64,000 nt of DNA, taken from NCBI GenBank assembly GCA_030824515.1, contig JAVBXN010000021.1, positions 248,001 through 312,000 on the forward strand, written 5' to 3'. Below the pieces are notes generated by a model. That model searched no databases. It saw nothing but the letters and a program-made list of their open reading frames with translations, and had not been told where the DNA came from. A program made the position numbers and the translations under genes. This document shows, one piece after another, positions 36,256 to 45,328 of the stretch (its first letter is position 1; each line of letters begins with the position of its first letter). The DNA is from Pelobacter sp. (GTDB lineage Bacteria > Desulfobacterota > Desulfuromonadia > Geobacterales > Pseudopelobacteraceae).

Positions 36256-36348
36256 AAATCCCCCTAAATCCCCCTTTCGTAAAGGGGGACTTGAAAATCA
36301 TCCCCGTTTTAGCTCCCTCCTTTAAGAAAGGGGGGCTGGGGGGGATTT
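36256..36348. repeat. C-rich palindromic repeat, copy B
   Basis: Begins AAATCCCCCTAAATCCCCC and ends GGCTGGGGGGGATTT, with internal hairpins CCCCCTTTCGTAAAGGGGG and CCTCCTTTAAGAAAGG. Nearly the same as copy C (36720-36811) and related to copy D inside hsdM. It runs into the 3' end of the DUF559 gene and supplies its stop codon region. Confidence 0.9.
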
Positions 36349-36705
36349 CTTCCTCCGCACTATCTCTTCCGCAATCCGTTCCAGCACCGCTTCCATCTCC
36401 AGCAAAACTTCTCGGTTGTTGAAACGCAGCACCAGTAATCCTTCATCAGCCAGGCATTGGTCACGCTGACGGTCCCGTTCGAGATGTTCTGCCTTATAGT
36501 GCTGACCGCCGTCAACTTCAATGACCAGTCCCGCTGCCGGGGCAAAGAAGTCCACAATAAACGGGCCAAGCGGTTTCTGCCGGTAGAACTGGACACCGTG
36601 CAACTGTTTGCGGCGCAGGCGCTGCCACAACACCTGCTCGGCATCGGTCATGTTGCCGCGCAATTCGCGGGACGGCGTTTTCAGGTTGTTGCGATAGTCA
36701 CGCAT
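36322..36705 (-). CDS. DUF559 endonuclease-like protein
   Basis: 127 residues. DUF559 (very-short-patch-repair-like, PD-(D/E)xK fold) marks: LRGNMTDAEQVLWQRLRRKQLHGVQFYRQKPLGPFIVDFFAPAAGLVIEVDGGQH, in which the Asp of FIVDFF and the Glu/Asp of IEVDGGQH form the putative active site. A helix with DRQRDQCLADEGLLVLRFNN follows. The last ~9 residues (KKSPPAPLS) are encoded by the palindromic repeat copy B, so the native C-terminus was replaced or extended by repeat insertion. It sits between hsdS and DUF3024, within the restriction locus. Confidence 0.88.
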   Translation of the reverse strand: MRDYRNNLKTPSRELRGNMTDAEQVLWQRLRRKQLHGVQFYRQKPLGPFIVDFFAPAAGLVIEVDGGQHYKAEHLERDRQRDQCLADEGLLVLRFNNREVLLEMEAVLERIAEEIVRRKKSPPAPLS

Positions 36706-36719
36706 AAATTCCTAAAGGC

Positions 36720-36811
36720 AAATCCCCCTAAATCCCCCTTTCGTAAAGGGGGACTTGGAAACACTCCGCTTTACACACCCCCCTTTATGAAAGGGGGGCT
36801 GGGGGGGATTT
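36720..36811. repeat. C-rich palindromic repeat, copy C
   Basis: Same element as copy B: begins AAATCCCCCTAAATCCCCC, contains CCCCCTTTCGTAAAGGGGG and CCCCTTTATGAAAGGGG, ends GGCTGGGGGGGATTT. It fills the gap between the hsdS stop and the DUF559 start. Confidence 0.9.
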
Positions 36812-37989
36812 CACACCGCAATCTCCCCCGAAATCAGTTTCGGCAGCAGCAGGTCGCGGGTTTGGCGGAGGTTTTGGTTTTTGAGTAATAACGTATCAAT
36901 CTCTGAAGACATCGGCGAAACCAAATGTTCAAATTTATCTATGATTTTTTGTGAAGGCAAAACAACTTCCATACCCTCTATTTGAGAACCACTCATGTTG
37001 GGTTGCGCCGCTCCATCTGCTAAATTGAATAGCAGTTTTTGGTACTCCTCACTCGTTATGATATTCCAAATATACTCGCTAACTCCTTTTATTGGCTCTA
37101 TCTTCGCAACTCGTTGATTAAGCAATACCTGTGATTTGTACCGTAGTTTTCCGACTTTGCCAGCGGTAGCGCCGGTCATCGCAATAAGAAAATCACCATT
37201 TTTCAGCAAATATTTTTCTACCTTCGAGGTTAAGATTTCGAGCGGTACACAATCTATCTCCTGCAAATTAACAGTTGAGTCGGAAGATATATTTTTGATC
37301 TTGATCACAGGTATACCGGAGAGTTGCCAATCTTTACTTTTAAAAGCATATCCAGGAAGAACTTTACAAACTTCCCCAAGCGCTTTCACCTCCCACCCCT
37401 CCGGAATCAAACCAAGCGGCGAATCAACCATCCGCACCTGCTCATGCCCCGGAAAACGGAAATTGACGAACCACTCGCGGTAGACCAACCGCGCCATCTC
37501 TTCCAGGATTTTGATACGACGGGTGTTGTTTTCGATCAGGTCGTCGTAGGCGGAGAGGATGGAGGCGATGGTATGTTGTGTTTCGAGAGGGGGGTATTCG
37601 ACTTCAAGACTCTTTAGAAGGGCGAGAGTCAGAAATTTTGTTGCAGCGCCGGTTGATATACTCTTCAAATGATCGAGCTTCGGCCTCATTGCAAAATACA
37701 GAAAGCGATTTGAAAGCCTTGCTTCATCAACAGATTGAATTACATAAGTTCTCTGATAAGCGTCAAATTTCCCAGTGAAATATTTTAGAGGATAAATACC
37801 TGCAGCATTGTTACCCGCCAAAAGGACACACTCACAATCGAACGAGCATGTATCAGTTCGATATGTTTCTTGAGCACATGTGAAAAAGGGATATTTGCCA
37901 GTTGGTGTGGACGCATTTGAGTCCAGCTTCCCAGTTTTGAAAGACACTAATTCGCCAAGTGTTATTGAGGAAAACCTTTTTGCCATTAC
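36811..37989 (-). CDS. hsdS: Type I restriction-modification specificity subunit S
   Basis: DNA target-recognition subunit. 392 residues from the ATG at 37989 (MAKRFSSITLGELV), preferred because GAAGGGG lies 5 bp upstream; an ATG at 38013 is also in frame. Two target recognition domains (~10-150, beginning LGELVSFKTGKLDSN; ~205-350, beginning ALGEVCKVLPGYAFKSKDW) and two conserved spacer helices (TQHTIASILSAYDDLIENNTRRI; and LLLKNQNLRQTRDLLLPKLISGEI). The target sequence cannot be predicted. GC is visibly lower than in hsdM, common for horizontally exchanged S genes. The start region carries a partial palindromic repeat. Confidence 0.93.
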   Translation of the reverse strand, partial: VMAKRFSSITLGELVSFKTGKLDSNASTPTGKYPFFTCAQETYRTDTCSFDCECVLLAGNNAAGIYPLKYFTGKFDAYQRTYVIQSVDEARLSNRFLYFAMRPKLDHLKSISTGAATKFLTLALLKSLEVEYPPLETQHTIASILSAYDDLIENNTRRIKILEEMARLVYREWFVNFRFPGHEQVRMVDSPLGLIPEGWEVKALGEVCKVLPGYAFKSKDWQLSGIPVIKIKNISSDSTVNLQEIDCVPLEILTSKVEKYLLKNGDFLIAMTGATAGKVGKLRYKSQVLLNQRVAKIEPIKGVSEYIWNIITSEEYQKLLFNLADGAAQPNMSGSQIEGMEVVLPSQKIIDKFEHLVSPMSSEIDTLLLKNQNLRQTRDLLLPKLISGEIAV

Positions 37990-38011
37990 ATCCCCTTCAA
38001 CCAAACTATTC

Positions 38012-38037
38012 ATCCCCCTTTCGTAAAGAGGGACTTA
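38012..38037. repeat. Partial C-rich palindromic repeat, fragment E
   Basis: CATCCCCCTTTCGTAAAGAG and the following GGACTTA match the core hairpin of copies B and C. It lies between the hsdM stop and the hsdS start and appears truncated. Confidence 0.65.
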
Positions 38038-38041
38038 AAAA

Positions 38042-39697
38042 CTAACTTTCCAAAATCCGCGCCACATTCTCCCCAATCCGCTCCTCCAACTCCCGCGCCT
38101 CGGCGTTGAGCACTTCCAGCTCCTCGTTCAACTCCTCCAGCCGTTCGGCAAAGACAAAATCATCCGCCTCCCGCTCGGCCACGCCGACATAACGCCCAGG
38201 ATTAAGACTCCACCCCTGCGCCTCTATCTCCGCAATTGTCGCCACCTTGCACAGGCCGGGAACGTCCGTATAGCGGCCATATGGGAACTTTTCCTCCAGC
38301 ATGACGGCACTACCGTGAACTGTTTCCGGCTCTTCCCCCCGATACAGCCGGGCGATGTTGGCGAGGAATTCGATCTGTTCCGGCGTAAAGTCACGATGGG
38401 CTCTATCAATCTGGCGGTAGATGTGGCGGGCGTCTATGAACAAGACGGCGTCTTTCGAGCTGACAGCTAGGGGCAAATCCGCCCCAGCCCCCCTTTCATA
38501 AAGGGGGGAGCTATCTAAGTCCCCCTTTACGAAAGGGGGACTTAGGGGGATTTGCTTTTCGGATTTAAGGAGATTTGCCTTCCCCTTGTCGAAAAACCAA
38601 AGGGTACAAGGCAATGTAACATTAGAAAAGAAGTTCGACCCGATGGCAACCATCACATCCACCACCCCGCTCTGAACCAGCTGGCGGCGAATCTCCATCT
38701 CGCTGCCGCGCGCATCAGAGGCCGAGTTGGCCATGACGAACCCGGCCCGACCGGAGTCATTCAGGGTGCTGGCAAAGAGCTGAATCCATACGTAGTTGCC
38801 GTTGTCGGTCTTGGGCATGCCGTAGGGGAAACGGGGATCGTCCTTGATCCGCTCCCGGTCGATGCCGTTGACATTGAACGGTGGATTGGCCATGACGAAA
38901 TCGAAACGGCCCAGGCTTTCGTGGATATCCTCGTAGTAGCTGTTCCCCTGCTTAACGTCGCCGGAGAGGCCATGTACTGCCAGGTTCATACGGCAGAGGC
39001 GCACCGTTTCGGCCACCCTTTCCTCGCCGTAGACGCTGATCTCGCTGCCGGGGTTCTTCTGATGCCCGGCAACAAAGGCGGCGCTCTGGACGAACATGCC
39101 GCCACTGCCGCAGGCCGGGTCGTAGATGCGGCCATGGTACGGCTCGATGATCTCCACGATCAGCTTGACCAGAGATGTTGGGGTGAAAAATTCGCCCCCT
39201 TTTTGCCCCTCGGCCTTGGCGAATTCGCCCAGGAAATATTCGTAAATCCTGCCGAAGGCATCACCCTCGATATCCATGGGGATTGAGTTGAAGGTTTTAA
39301 GCAGTGTCACCAGCGAGTCGTTGCCAACCTTCTGGAAATTCCGGGGGAGAACTCCCTTCAGCTCAGGGTTCTCGGCCTCGACAAGCGCAAAGGCCTCGTT
39401 GATCTCCTTGCCAATATCCTTCCCCTCTGGAAGATGCAGCAGATAGTTGAAACGCGCCGCCTCGGGGAGATAAAGCACACCACGTGCGTGATAGTCGGTC
39501 TTGCCGACCGTGCGGCGGCCGCTTCCCTTCCCCTCCAGTTCCTTTTTGGCCTGGGAGAATTTCACATCGGCATATTTGAGGAAGATCAGCCCCAGCACCG
39601 GGACCGAATACTCCGATGATTTCAACTCGGAGTTGGCACGCAGTTCGTCGGCGGCAGACCAGAGTTTTTTTTCAAGTTCAAGCAGGGTGGCATACAT
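38042..39697 (-). CDS. hsdM: Type I restriction-modification methyltransferase subunit M, with in-frame repeat insertion
   Basis: N6-adenine methyltransferase subunit. 551 residues. SAM-binding motif [12 protein letters not shown], catalytic motif [12 protein letters not shown], and the N-terminal helical HsdM_N region ([32 protein letters not shown]). Between [11 protein letters not shown] and [11 protein letters not shown], normally close together, about 27 extra residues (~382-408, including [18 protein letters not shown]) are encoded by a palindromic repeat copy (38475-38553). The frame stays open, so the protein may still work. Upstream of hsdS in the same direction. Confidence 0.94.
   Translation of the reverse strand: MYATLLELEKKLWSAADELRANSELKSSEYSVPVLGLIFLKYADVKFSQAKKELEGKGSGRRTVGKTDYHARGVLYLPEAARFNYLLHLPEGKDIGKEINEAFALVEAENPELKGVLPRNFQKVGNDSLVTLLKTFNSIPMDIEGDAFGRIYEYFLGEFAKAEGQKGGEFFTPTSLVKLIVEIIEPYHGRIYDPACGSGGMFVQSAAFVAGHQKNPGSEISVYGEERVAETVRLCRMNLAVHGLSGDVKQGNSYYEDIHESLGRFDFVMANPPFNVNGIDRERIKDDPRFPYGMPKTDNGNYVWIQLFASTLNDSGRAGFVMANSASDARGSEMEIRRQLVQSGVVDVMVAIGSNFFSNVTLPCTLWFFDKGKANLLKSEKQIPLSPPFVKGDLDSSPLYERGAGADLPLAVSSKDAVLFIDARHIYRQIDRAHRDFTPEQIEFLANIARLYRGEEPETVHGSAVMLEEKFPYGRYTDVPGLCKVATIAEIEAQGWSLNPGRYVGVAEREADDFVFAERLEELNEELEVLNAEARELEERIGENVARILES
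38475..38553. repeat. C-rich palindromic repeat, copy D, inserted in frame in hsdM
   Basis: AAATCCGCCCCAGCCCCCC at the left and GACTTAGGGGGATTT at the right flank hairpins CCCCTTTCATAAAGGGG and CCCCCTTTACGAAAGGGGG. It is translated as part of HsdM. Confidence 0.9.
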
Positions 39698-39733
39698 CGG
39701 CTTCAGCCTCGTTTCACTACAGATTTATATGCA

Positions 39734-39764
39734 AAGACCCCGATGTACGGCATATCGGGGTCTT
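39734..39764 (-). terminator. Rho-independent-like terminator downstream of gpsA
   Basis: AAGACCCCGATGTAC/GGCATATCGGGGTCTT forms a stem of at least 9 bp. It lies between the gpsA stop and the hsdM start; on the minus strand it is followed by TGCATATAAAT, so the U tract is weak. Confidence 0.65.
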
Positions 39765-39793
39765 GATTAATTGCAAACTTTTTACTGGAAATT

Positions 39794-40813
39794 CTACCCT
39801 TCCGCCTTCAAATCCCGCGCCATCAGTTCCGTTACCGCCTGGCGGGCCGGTTTGTCCTCGTGCAGGATCTGGTAGGTCTTCTCGACGATCGGCATCTCGA
39901 CCCCCAGGCGGCGGGAGAGATGGTAGATCGATTCGGCGCTCTTGACCCCTTCTGCCACCATGCGCATCTCGGCCAGGATATCGGCCAGCTTCATCCCCTG
40001 TCCCAGCTTGAAACCGACGGTACGGTTGCGGGATAGATCGCCGGTGCAGGTCAGCACCAGGTCGCCCATGCCGGCCAGACCGGAGAAGGTGGCGGCCTGG
40101 GCCTGCATGGCCTGCCCCAGCCGGTTCATCTCGGCCAGACCACGCGTGATCAGCGCCGCCCGGGCATTGTGGCCGAAGCCTAGGCCGTCGCAGATGCCGG
40201 CGGCGATCGCGATCACGTTCTTTACCGCGCCCCCCAGTTCCACCCCGATCACGTCACTGTTGGTGTAGACCCTCAGGGCCGGGCAGCTGAACGCGGCCTG
40301 GACGCGCCGGGCACTGGCCTCGCTGCGCGAGGCGGCCACAATCAATGAGGGCAGCCCCTCGGCAACCTCGCGGGCGAAGGTCGGACCGGACAGCGCCACA
40401 TAGCGGGAAAGTGTGTTGTCACCCAATAGTTCCGTGCATACCTGGGACACGGTCAGAAGCGTCTCCAGCTCGATCCCCTTGGAAGCATTGGCAATTATCG
40501 CATCGGTCGGGATAATCGGCGCCAGCTGCTTCAGCACGCCGCGCAGCACCTGGACCGGTGTCACCAGCAGGATCAGGCCGCGACCGCTGACCGCCTCCTG
40601 GAGATTGGAGGTACAGACCAGATCCGGATGCAGATTAATGCCGGGAAGAAACAGCGAGTTGGTGTGGCTGGCGTTTATTTCCTCAGCCAGCTCCACTTCG
40701 TAAGCCCACAGCAGCGTGTCATGACCGTTGGCCGCCAGGCGCGACGCCAGAGCAGTACCCCAGCTGCCGCCGCCGATAACCGCAACCCGTTCCCGATTAT
40801 TCATCATACTCAT
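39794..40813 (-). CDS. gpsA: Glycerol-3-phosphate dehydrogenase [NAD(P)+]
   Basis: Reduces dihydroxyacetone phosphate to sn-glycerol-3-phosphate for phospholipid synthesis; cytoplasmic. 339 residues from the ATG at 40813; four in-frame ATGs (40819, 40813, 40807, 40804) make the exact start uncertain, and AGAGGAAG sits best for 40813. Rossmann motif VAVIGGGSWGTALA; GPTFAREVAEGLPS; catalytic Lys region VELGGAVKNVIAIAAGICDGLGFG; GLAGMGDLVLTCTGDLSRNRTVG. It overlaps the end of the HEAT-like gene, suggesting coupling. Confidence 0.96.
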   Translation of the reverse strand: MSMMNNRERVAVIGGGSWGTALASRLAANGHDTLLWAYEVELAEEINASHTNSLFLPGINLHPDLVCTSNLQEAVSGRGLILLVTPVQVLRGVLKQLAPIIPTDAIIANASKGIELETLLTVSQVCTELLGDNTLSRYVALSGPTFAREVAEGLPSLIVAASRSEASARRVQAAFSCPALRVYTNSDVIGVELGGAVKNVIAIAAGICDGLGFGHNARAALITRGLAEMNRLGQAMQAQAATFSGLAGMGDLVLTCTGDLSRNRTVGFKLGQGMKLADILAEMRMVAEGVKSAESIYHLSRRLGVEMPIVEKTYQILHEDKPARQAVTELMARDLKAEG

Positions 40814-42389
40814 CGTCATATGCTTCCTCTAGTCGCGGATCATAACCTTCCGCCAGTGTCTGGCGGGCAGCGTCGATGCTGTCCAGCAAAAGCCGCCTGA
40901 TGAACGGATGCCGGCAGTCCGGGAGAAACCCGCCTACCAGGCTGAGTGCGGTCGCCAGGGTCTGCTGAACCGTGGTTTCGTCACTGTCCATCTGCTGCAG
41001 GTAGTCAGCTGTCAGCAGCAGGTTTTTGATGATTTCCGCCCGGCGGGGACTGATCAGATCCTCGCAGCAGCGGGCTATTTCGCTCTCCAGCGCCTCCGAA
41101 GTTACCGCGTCGGGGCCCCCTTCAGCCTCCAGAACTATAAACCTGTCCGCCACATCATAGATCGCCATCTCGGTCAGGACCCACCCCTCCAACCCCGGAT
41201 CATCCAGCAGGTTATTGCTGCTGGCGACATAACCCGGTATCTTGTCCACGATTCCCTCCAGGTTTGCCAGGCTGAATCGTGGCACGTAAAGCTCCGGTTT
41301 GAGGGTATCGGGACGGAAGAGCCGCATGTCCACATAGAAATCGGGAGGGAGGTAAAATTCCTTTTCGTTGCTGCGGTGGAGCGCATCGCGCAGCGAGGCC
41401 ATGGCGTAGGCCGGATCAACCGGCACCAGCATCTCGCCGCCGGCCACGTCTTTCAGCACATGGTTGTACTCTTTGTCGTCCTTCATCCGGTAGCTTACAG
41501 CATTCAGCAAGCCATCGCTCTCGCCTGTCAACAGCAGTATCGCGGCATAGGCTTTTTCGTCGAGCCGCCAGGAGAACCAGAGCGAACGGGAGCCGTAGAA
41601 ATCGATTGGTCCGGCGTAGACCTGATGGAAGGGGAGCGGGTGTTGAAAGGAGTGTGGCAGTTCAATCGGCTCACGGATGCCTACAAATGAGAGTCTGCGG
41701 ATGCTGCGCTGGATCAGCGCCGACATATCCCCGTTATGGCGGGATCCGGCCCGTTCCAGCACATCCAGGGCAAAGCCGCTTTTGGCGCGCCCCAGGGCCA
41801 GGATCGCTTCCCTGACTATTTCAGGCTTGTCGAACGAAAGCAGGATTTCCAAAAGGGCCATCGCTTCCGGAGAACTGTTCTCCGAGAGCCGGCGCATCAT
41901 CTTCAGCCGGAACTCGTCGGTCACATCCAGAAAGCTGTCGATAAAGCGCACCAGGCCGCGCTCTCCGTCCTTGAGGCAATCGTCGATGAATCCTTCCAGC
42001 GTGGAGGAACCGTAGCCGGTCATGACGGCAAAGGGTGGGGCGGTGACATCGATGCCGCTGTCGTGCAGCACGTCCAGCAGGGCCAGCTTGCCGTCCTCCT
42101 CCAGGTCCTTGCGTTTGAGCGTGATCTGGATAAGTTGATCCATCCAGGCCGAGGCATCAAAGAAGTCCAGCATGCAGGTATAGCGGTATATGGCCGTTCC
42201 GTTCCGCTCCTGCCACAGCTTGCGCACCAGCGGCTTCAGCGCCCGTTTGCCGGACTTCTGCAGCCGTCGCCCGATGCGCTCCATCTGTTCGCCGGTCAGG
42301 TCATCCCTTTTCAGGAAATCCAGCAACCGCATGATCCGCCGGCGCTCGCGCAGGGAGTTGTCAATTTTCAGCGTGAAGGCACGATTCAT
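40797..42389 (-). CDS. HEAT-repeat-like conserved hypothetical protein
   Basis: 530 residues, not tied to a named function. The N-terminal half is built of repeated helical units (for example GKRALKPLVRKLWQER, DGKLALLDVLHDSG, SPEAMALLEILLSFDKPEIVREAILALGRAKS), typical of HEAT/ARM repeats. The C-terminal half is globular, with an acidic end (EEAYDDEYDE). Its ATG directly follows the gyrA stop, with GAGG inside the gyrA end as RBS, and its own end overlaps gpsA, so gyrA-HEAT-gpsA are probably cotranscribed. No signal peptide or TM helices. Confidence 0.75.
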   Translation of the reverse strand: MNRAFTLKIDNSLRERRRIMRLLDFLKRDDLTGEQMERIGRRLQKSGKRALKPLVRKLWQERNGTAIYRYTCMLDFFDASAWMDQLIQITLKRKDLEEDGKLALLDVLHDSGIDVTAPPFAVMTGYGSSTLEGFIDDCLKDGERGLVRFIDSFLDVTDEFRLKMMRRLSENSSPEAMALLEILLSFDKPEIVREAILALGRAKSGFALDVLERAGSRHNGDMSALIQRSIRRLSFVGIREPIELPHSFQHPLPFHQVYAGPIDFYGSRSLWFSWRLDEKAYAAILLLTGESDGLLNAVSYRMKDDKEYNHVLKDVAGGEMLVPVDPAYAMASLRDALHRSNEKEFYLPPDFYVDMRLFRPDTLKPELYVPRFSLANLEGIVDKIPGYVASSNNLLDDPGLEGWVLTEMAIYDVADRFIVLEAEGGPDAVTSEALESEIARCCEDLISPRRAEIIKNLLLTADYLQQMDSDETTVQQTLATALSLVGGFLPDCRHPFIRRLLLDSIDAARQTLAEGYDPRLEEAYDDEYDE

Positions 42390-44966
42390 CTAGGCCTCGG
42401 TTTCTTCAACCCCTTCAGTTCCTTCAACGCCATCTTCACCGTCCAGCTCGTCCTCATCCTTCTCGGCCAGGCGGGCGACCGCGACAACCTTCTCGTTTCC
42501 TTCGGTGTTCATCAGCGTGACACCCTGGGTATTGCGGCCGATCACCGAGAAACCGGAAACCGGCACCCTCAGGATCTTGCCCTGGTCGGTAATCACCATC
42601 AGATCGTGATCGTCGGCGACCTGCATCACGTTGACCACGCAGCCGTTGCGCTCGGTGGTCTTGATCGTGATGATGCCCTTGCCGCCGCGCGACTGGTCGC
42701 GGTATTCGTCCAGGTCGGTACGCTTGCCGTAGCCGTTCTCGCAGACCGTGAAGATGGTCGAGCCGACCGCGGCATTGTCCACGATCTCCATGCCGATCAC
42801 CCGGTCATCATCGGCAAGGTTCATGCCGCGGACACCACGGGTGACGCGCCCCATCGGGCGGGCATCCTCTTCGTTGAAGCGGATGGCCTTGCCGTTGCGC
42901 GACGCCAGGAAAATGTCCTTGGTGCCGTCGGTCAGCGCCACCGAGATCAGCTTGTCGCCATCGTCCAGGTTGACGGCGATGATGCCGCCACTGCGCACGT
43001 TGGAATAATCCACCAGAGGGGTCTTTTTGACGACGCCGTTCTGGGTCGCCATGAACAGGTAGGTGTTCTCGCTGAACTCCTTGACCGGCAGGATGGTGGT
43101 GATCTTCTCGCCGGCCGAGACGTTTACCAGGTTGACCACCGCCTTGCCCTTGGTGGTGCGGTTGCCTTCGGGGATTTCATAGACTTTGAGCCAGTACATG
43201 CGTCCGGCATCGGTGAAGCAGAGCAGGTAGTCCTTGGTGGAGGCGATGAAGAGCTGTTCGACGAAATCCTCGTCCTTGGTCTTCATACCGGTCTTGCCCT
43301 TGCCCCCACGTCGCTGTGAACGGTACAGGTCCACCGCGCTGCGCTTGATGTAGCCGGTGTGGGAAATGGTCACGACCATCTCCTCGTCCTCGATAGTGTC
43401 CTCCAGCGTGATGTCGGCACTCTTGTCGGCTATTTCCGAGCGGCGCTTGTCGCCGAAACGGTCACGGATCTCTCCCAGTTCACCGACGATGATCTTGAGG
43501 ATCTCGGTGTCGGACGCCAGAATTTCCCGCAGGCGGGCGATCAATTTCATGATCTCTTCGTATTCGGCGATGATCTTGTCGCGCTCCAGTCCGGTCAGGC
43601 GCTGCAGGCGCATCTCCAGAATCGCCTGGGCCTGGATATCGGACAACTGCACCGCGTTTTCAAAACCGGCCGGACGCGGAAGGCTGAGCCGCGCCAGGAA
43701 TTCGGCATCGGCAAATTTGCCTTCCATCAGTCCCAGTTTGGCTTCGGGCGGGGTCTTGGATTCGCGGATCAGCTCGATCACCGCATCCAGCCAGTCCAGC
43801 GCGATCTTGAGACCTTCCAGGATATGGGCGCGGGCCAGCGCTTTTTTCAGTTCGAAGTTGGTGCGGCGGGTGACTACCTCGCAGCGGTGCTCGATGAAAC
43901 AGTCCATCATCTCGCGCAGCGTCAGCACCCGCGGACGGTTGTGGACGATCGCCAGCATGATGATGCCGAACGAGGTCTGCAGCTGGCTCTGCTTGTAGAG
44001 CTGGTTCAGCAGCACCTCGGCGTTTTCGTCGCGCTTGACCTCGATTACGATGCGCATCCCCTGGCGGTCGGATTCGTCGCGGATCTCGGTGATCCCTTCG
44101 ACCTTCTTCTCCTTGACCAGTTCGGCTATTTTCTCGATCAGGCGGGCCTTGTTGACCTGATATGGAAGCTCTGTGACAATAATCGCCTGGCGCTCCGAGC
44201 GCTTGGAGGCCTCGACATGAGCCTTGGCGCGCACCTGGATGATGCCGCGCCCGGTGGCATAGGCATCCCGGATTCCCTGGCGACCATAGATCGTGGCACC
44301 GGTGGGAAAGTCCGGCCCGGGAACCATCGTCAGCAACTCCTCGAAGGTCATCTCCGGATTGTTGATAATGGCTATGATGCCGTCAATTATTTCACCCAGG
44401 TTGTGGGGCGGTATGTTGGTGGCCATGCCGACCGCGATACCGGTTGAACCGTTGACCAGCAGGTTGGGAAACTTGGACGGCAGAACCGTCGGCTCCAGCA
44501 TTTCGTCGTTGTAGTTGGGCGCCATGTTGACGGTTTCTTTGTCCAGATCGGCCAACAGCTCGTGGGAGAGATGGCGCAGGCGGATTTCGGTGTAACGCAT
44601 GGCGGCCGGCCGGTCGCCGTCCACCGATCCGAAGTTTCCCTGTCCGTCAACCAGCATGTAGCGCAGTGAAAAATCCTGGGCCATGCGCACGATCGTATCG
44701 TAGGCCGCGGTGTCGCCATGGGGATGGTACTTACCGATAACATCACCGACCACACGGGCCGATTTCTTGTAGGGCTTGTTGTAGTCGTTGCCCATGTCGT
44801 ACATGGCGTACAGGCAGCGGCGATGAACCGGCTTGAGTCCGTCGCGCACGTCCGGCAGCGCCCGGCCGATGATGACCGACATGGCGTAATCCATGTACGA
44901 GCGCTTCATCTCGTCTTCGATGTTGACAGATATCTTGTTGATTGGGGTTTCTGATGGGGTCTGCAT
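42390..44966 (-). CDS. gyrA: DNA gyrase subunit A
   Basis: DNA-cleaving subunit of gyrase. 858 residues from the ATG at 44966 ([20 protein letters not shown]), with GAGG upstream. Quinolone-pocket region [13 protein letters not shown] has Thr at the position of E. coli Ser83. Catalytic Tyr in [11 protein letters not shown]. GyrA box [10 protein letters not shown] and a C-terminal beta-pinwheel (six repeats) are present. An acidic tail ([18 protein letters not shown]) closes the protein. gyrB is ~11 kb away at 56192-58594; the two are commonly adjacent in related genomes. Confidence 0.98.
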   Translation of the reverse strand: MQTPSETPINKISVNIEDEMKRSYMDYAMSVIIGRALPDVRDGLKPVHRRCLYAMYDMGNDYNKPYKKSARVVGDVIGKYHPHGDTAAYDTIVRMAQDFSLRYMLVDGQGNFGSVDGDRPAAMRYTEIRLRHLSHELLADLDKETVNMAPNYNDEMLEPTVLPSKFPNLLVNGSTGIAVGMATNIPPHNLGEIIDGIIAIINNPEMTFEELLTMVPGPDFPTGATIYGRQGIRDAYATGRGIIQVRAKAHVEASKRSERQAIIVTELPYQVNKARLIEKIAELVKEKKVEGITEIRDESDRQGMRIVIEVKRDENAEVLLNQLYKQSQLQTSFGIIMLAIVHNRPRVLTLREMMDCFIEHRCEVVTRRTNFELKKALARAHILEGLKIALDWLDAVIELIRESKTPPEAKLGLMEGKFADAEFLARLSLPRPAGFENAVQLSDIQAQAILEMRLQRLTGLERDKIIAEYEEIMKLIARLREILASDTEILKIIVGELGEIRDRFGDKRRSEIADKSADITLEDTIEDEEMVVTISHTGYIKRSAVDLYRSQRRGGKGKTGMKTKDEDFVEQLFIASTKDYLLCFTDAGRMYWLKVYEIPEGNRTTKGKAVVNLVNVSAGEKITTILPVKEFSENTYLFMATQNGVVKKTPLVDYSNVRSGGIIAVNLDDGDKLISVALTDGTKDIFLASRNGKAIRFNEEDARPMGRVTRGVRGMNLADDDRVIGMEIVDNAAVGSTIFTVCENGYGKRTDLDEYRDQSRGGKGIITIKTTERNGCVVNVMQVADDHDLMVITDQGKILRVPVSGFSVIGRNTQGVTLMNTEGNEKVVAVARLAEKDEDELDGEDGVEGTEGVEETEA

Positions 44967-45269
44967 TGATACCTCGTGTGTGCTGTTCAAATCAGATCTA
45001 TTGCTTTATTTCCGCATGCCGGATCAAGGCGGCAGTCCTGAGATTTTTCAGAGAGATAGCTCCTGGAAAAATAGACGGAGACTTTATCACATTTTCTCGG
45101 CCAAGAGAACCCTATTTAACGATCTGCCGAAATGAGCGGAAATTCGCCGGGATCGATACAGCAGCCCGTTTTATTCCAGTTACCCTCACTTTCGGATTTG
45201 CCGGATTCGTTCTGATCCGGGAGATCTTCACGGTTGCACGCCGTACCACACATAATTCATATTTCCTGT

Positions 45270-45275
45270 TATAAT
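45270..45275 (+). promoter_or_regulatory. Possible -10 element for the DUF3300 gene
   Basis: A TATAAT hexamer lies ~54 bp before the start codon. I see no good -35 at 16-18 bp. The rest of the 44967-45328 gap, between divergent gyrA and this gene, shows no repeat, RNA or gene that I can support; it should also hold the gyrA promoter. Confidence 0.3.
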
Positions 45276-45328
45276 TTCAATGTCTGACAGATGTGCAAAA
45301 AAGCCGCAAACGCGACAAAGGAGAACGT

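Noticed and set aside
36256-38553. Repeated C-rich units considered as a CRISPR array
   Set aside because: Units are palindromic, irregularly spaced, partly inside genes, and lack unique equal-length spacers or cas genes.
41736-43319. 527-residue plus-strand open frame opposite the HEAT-like gene and gyrA
   Set aside because: Antisense shadow of gyrA codon bias; no RBS or recognised domain.
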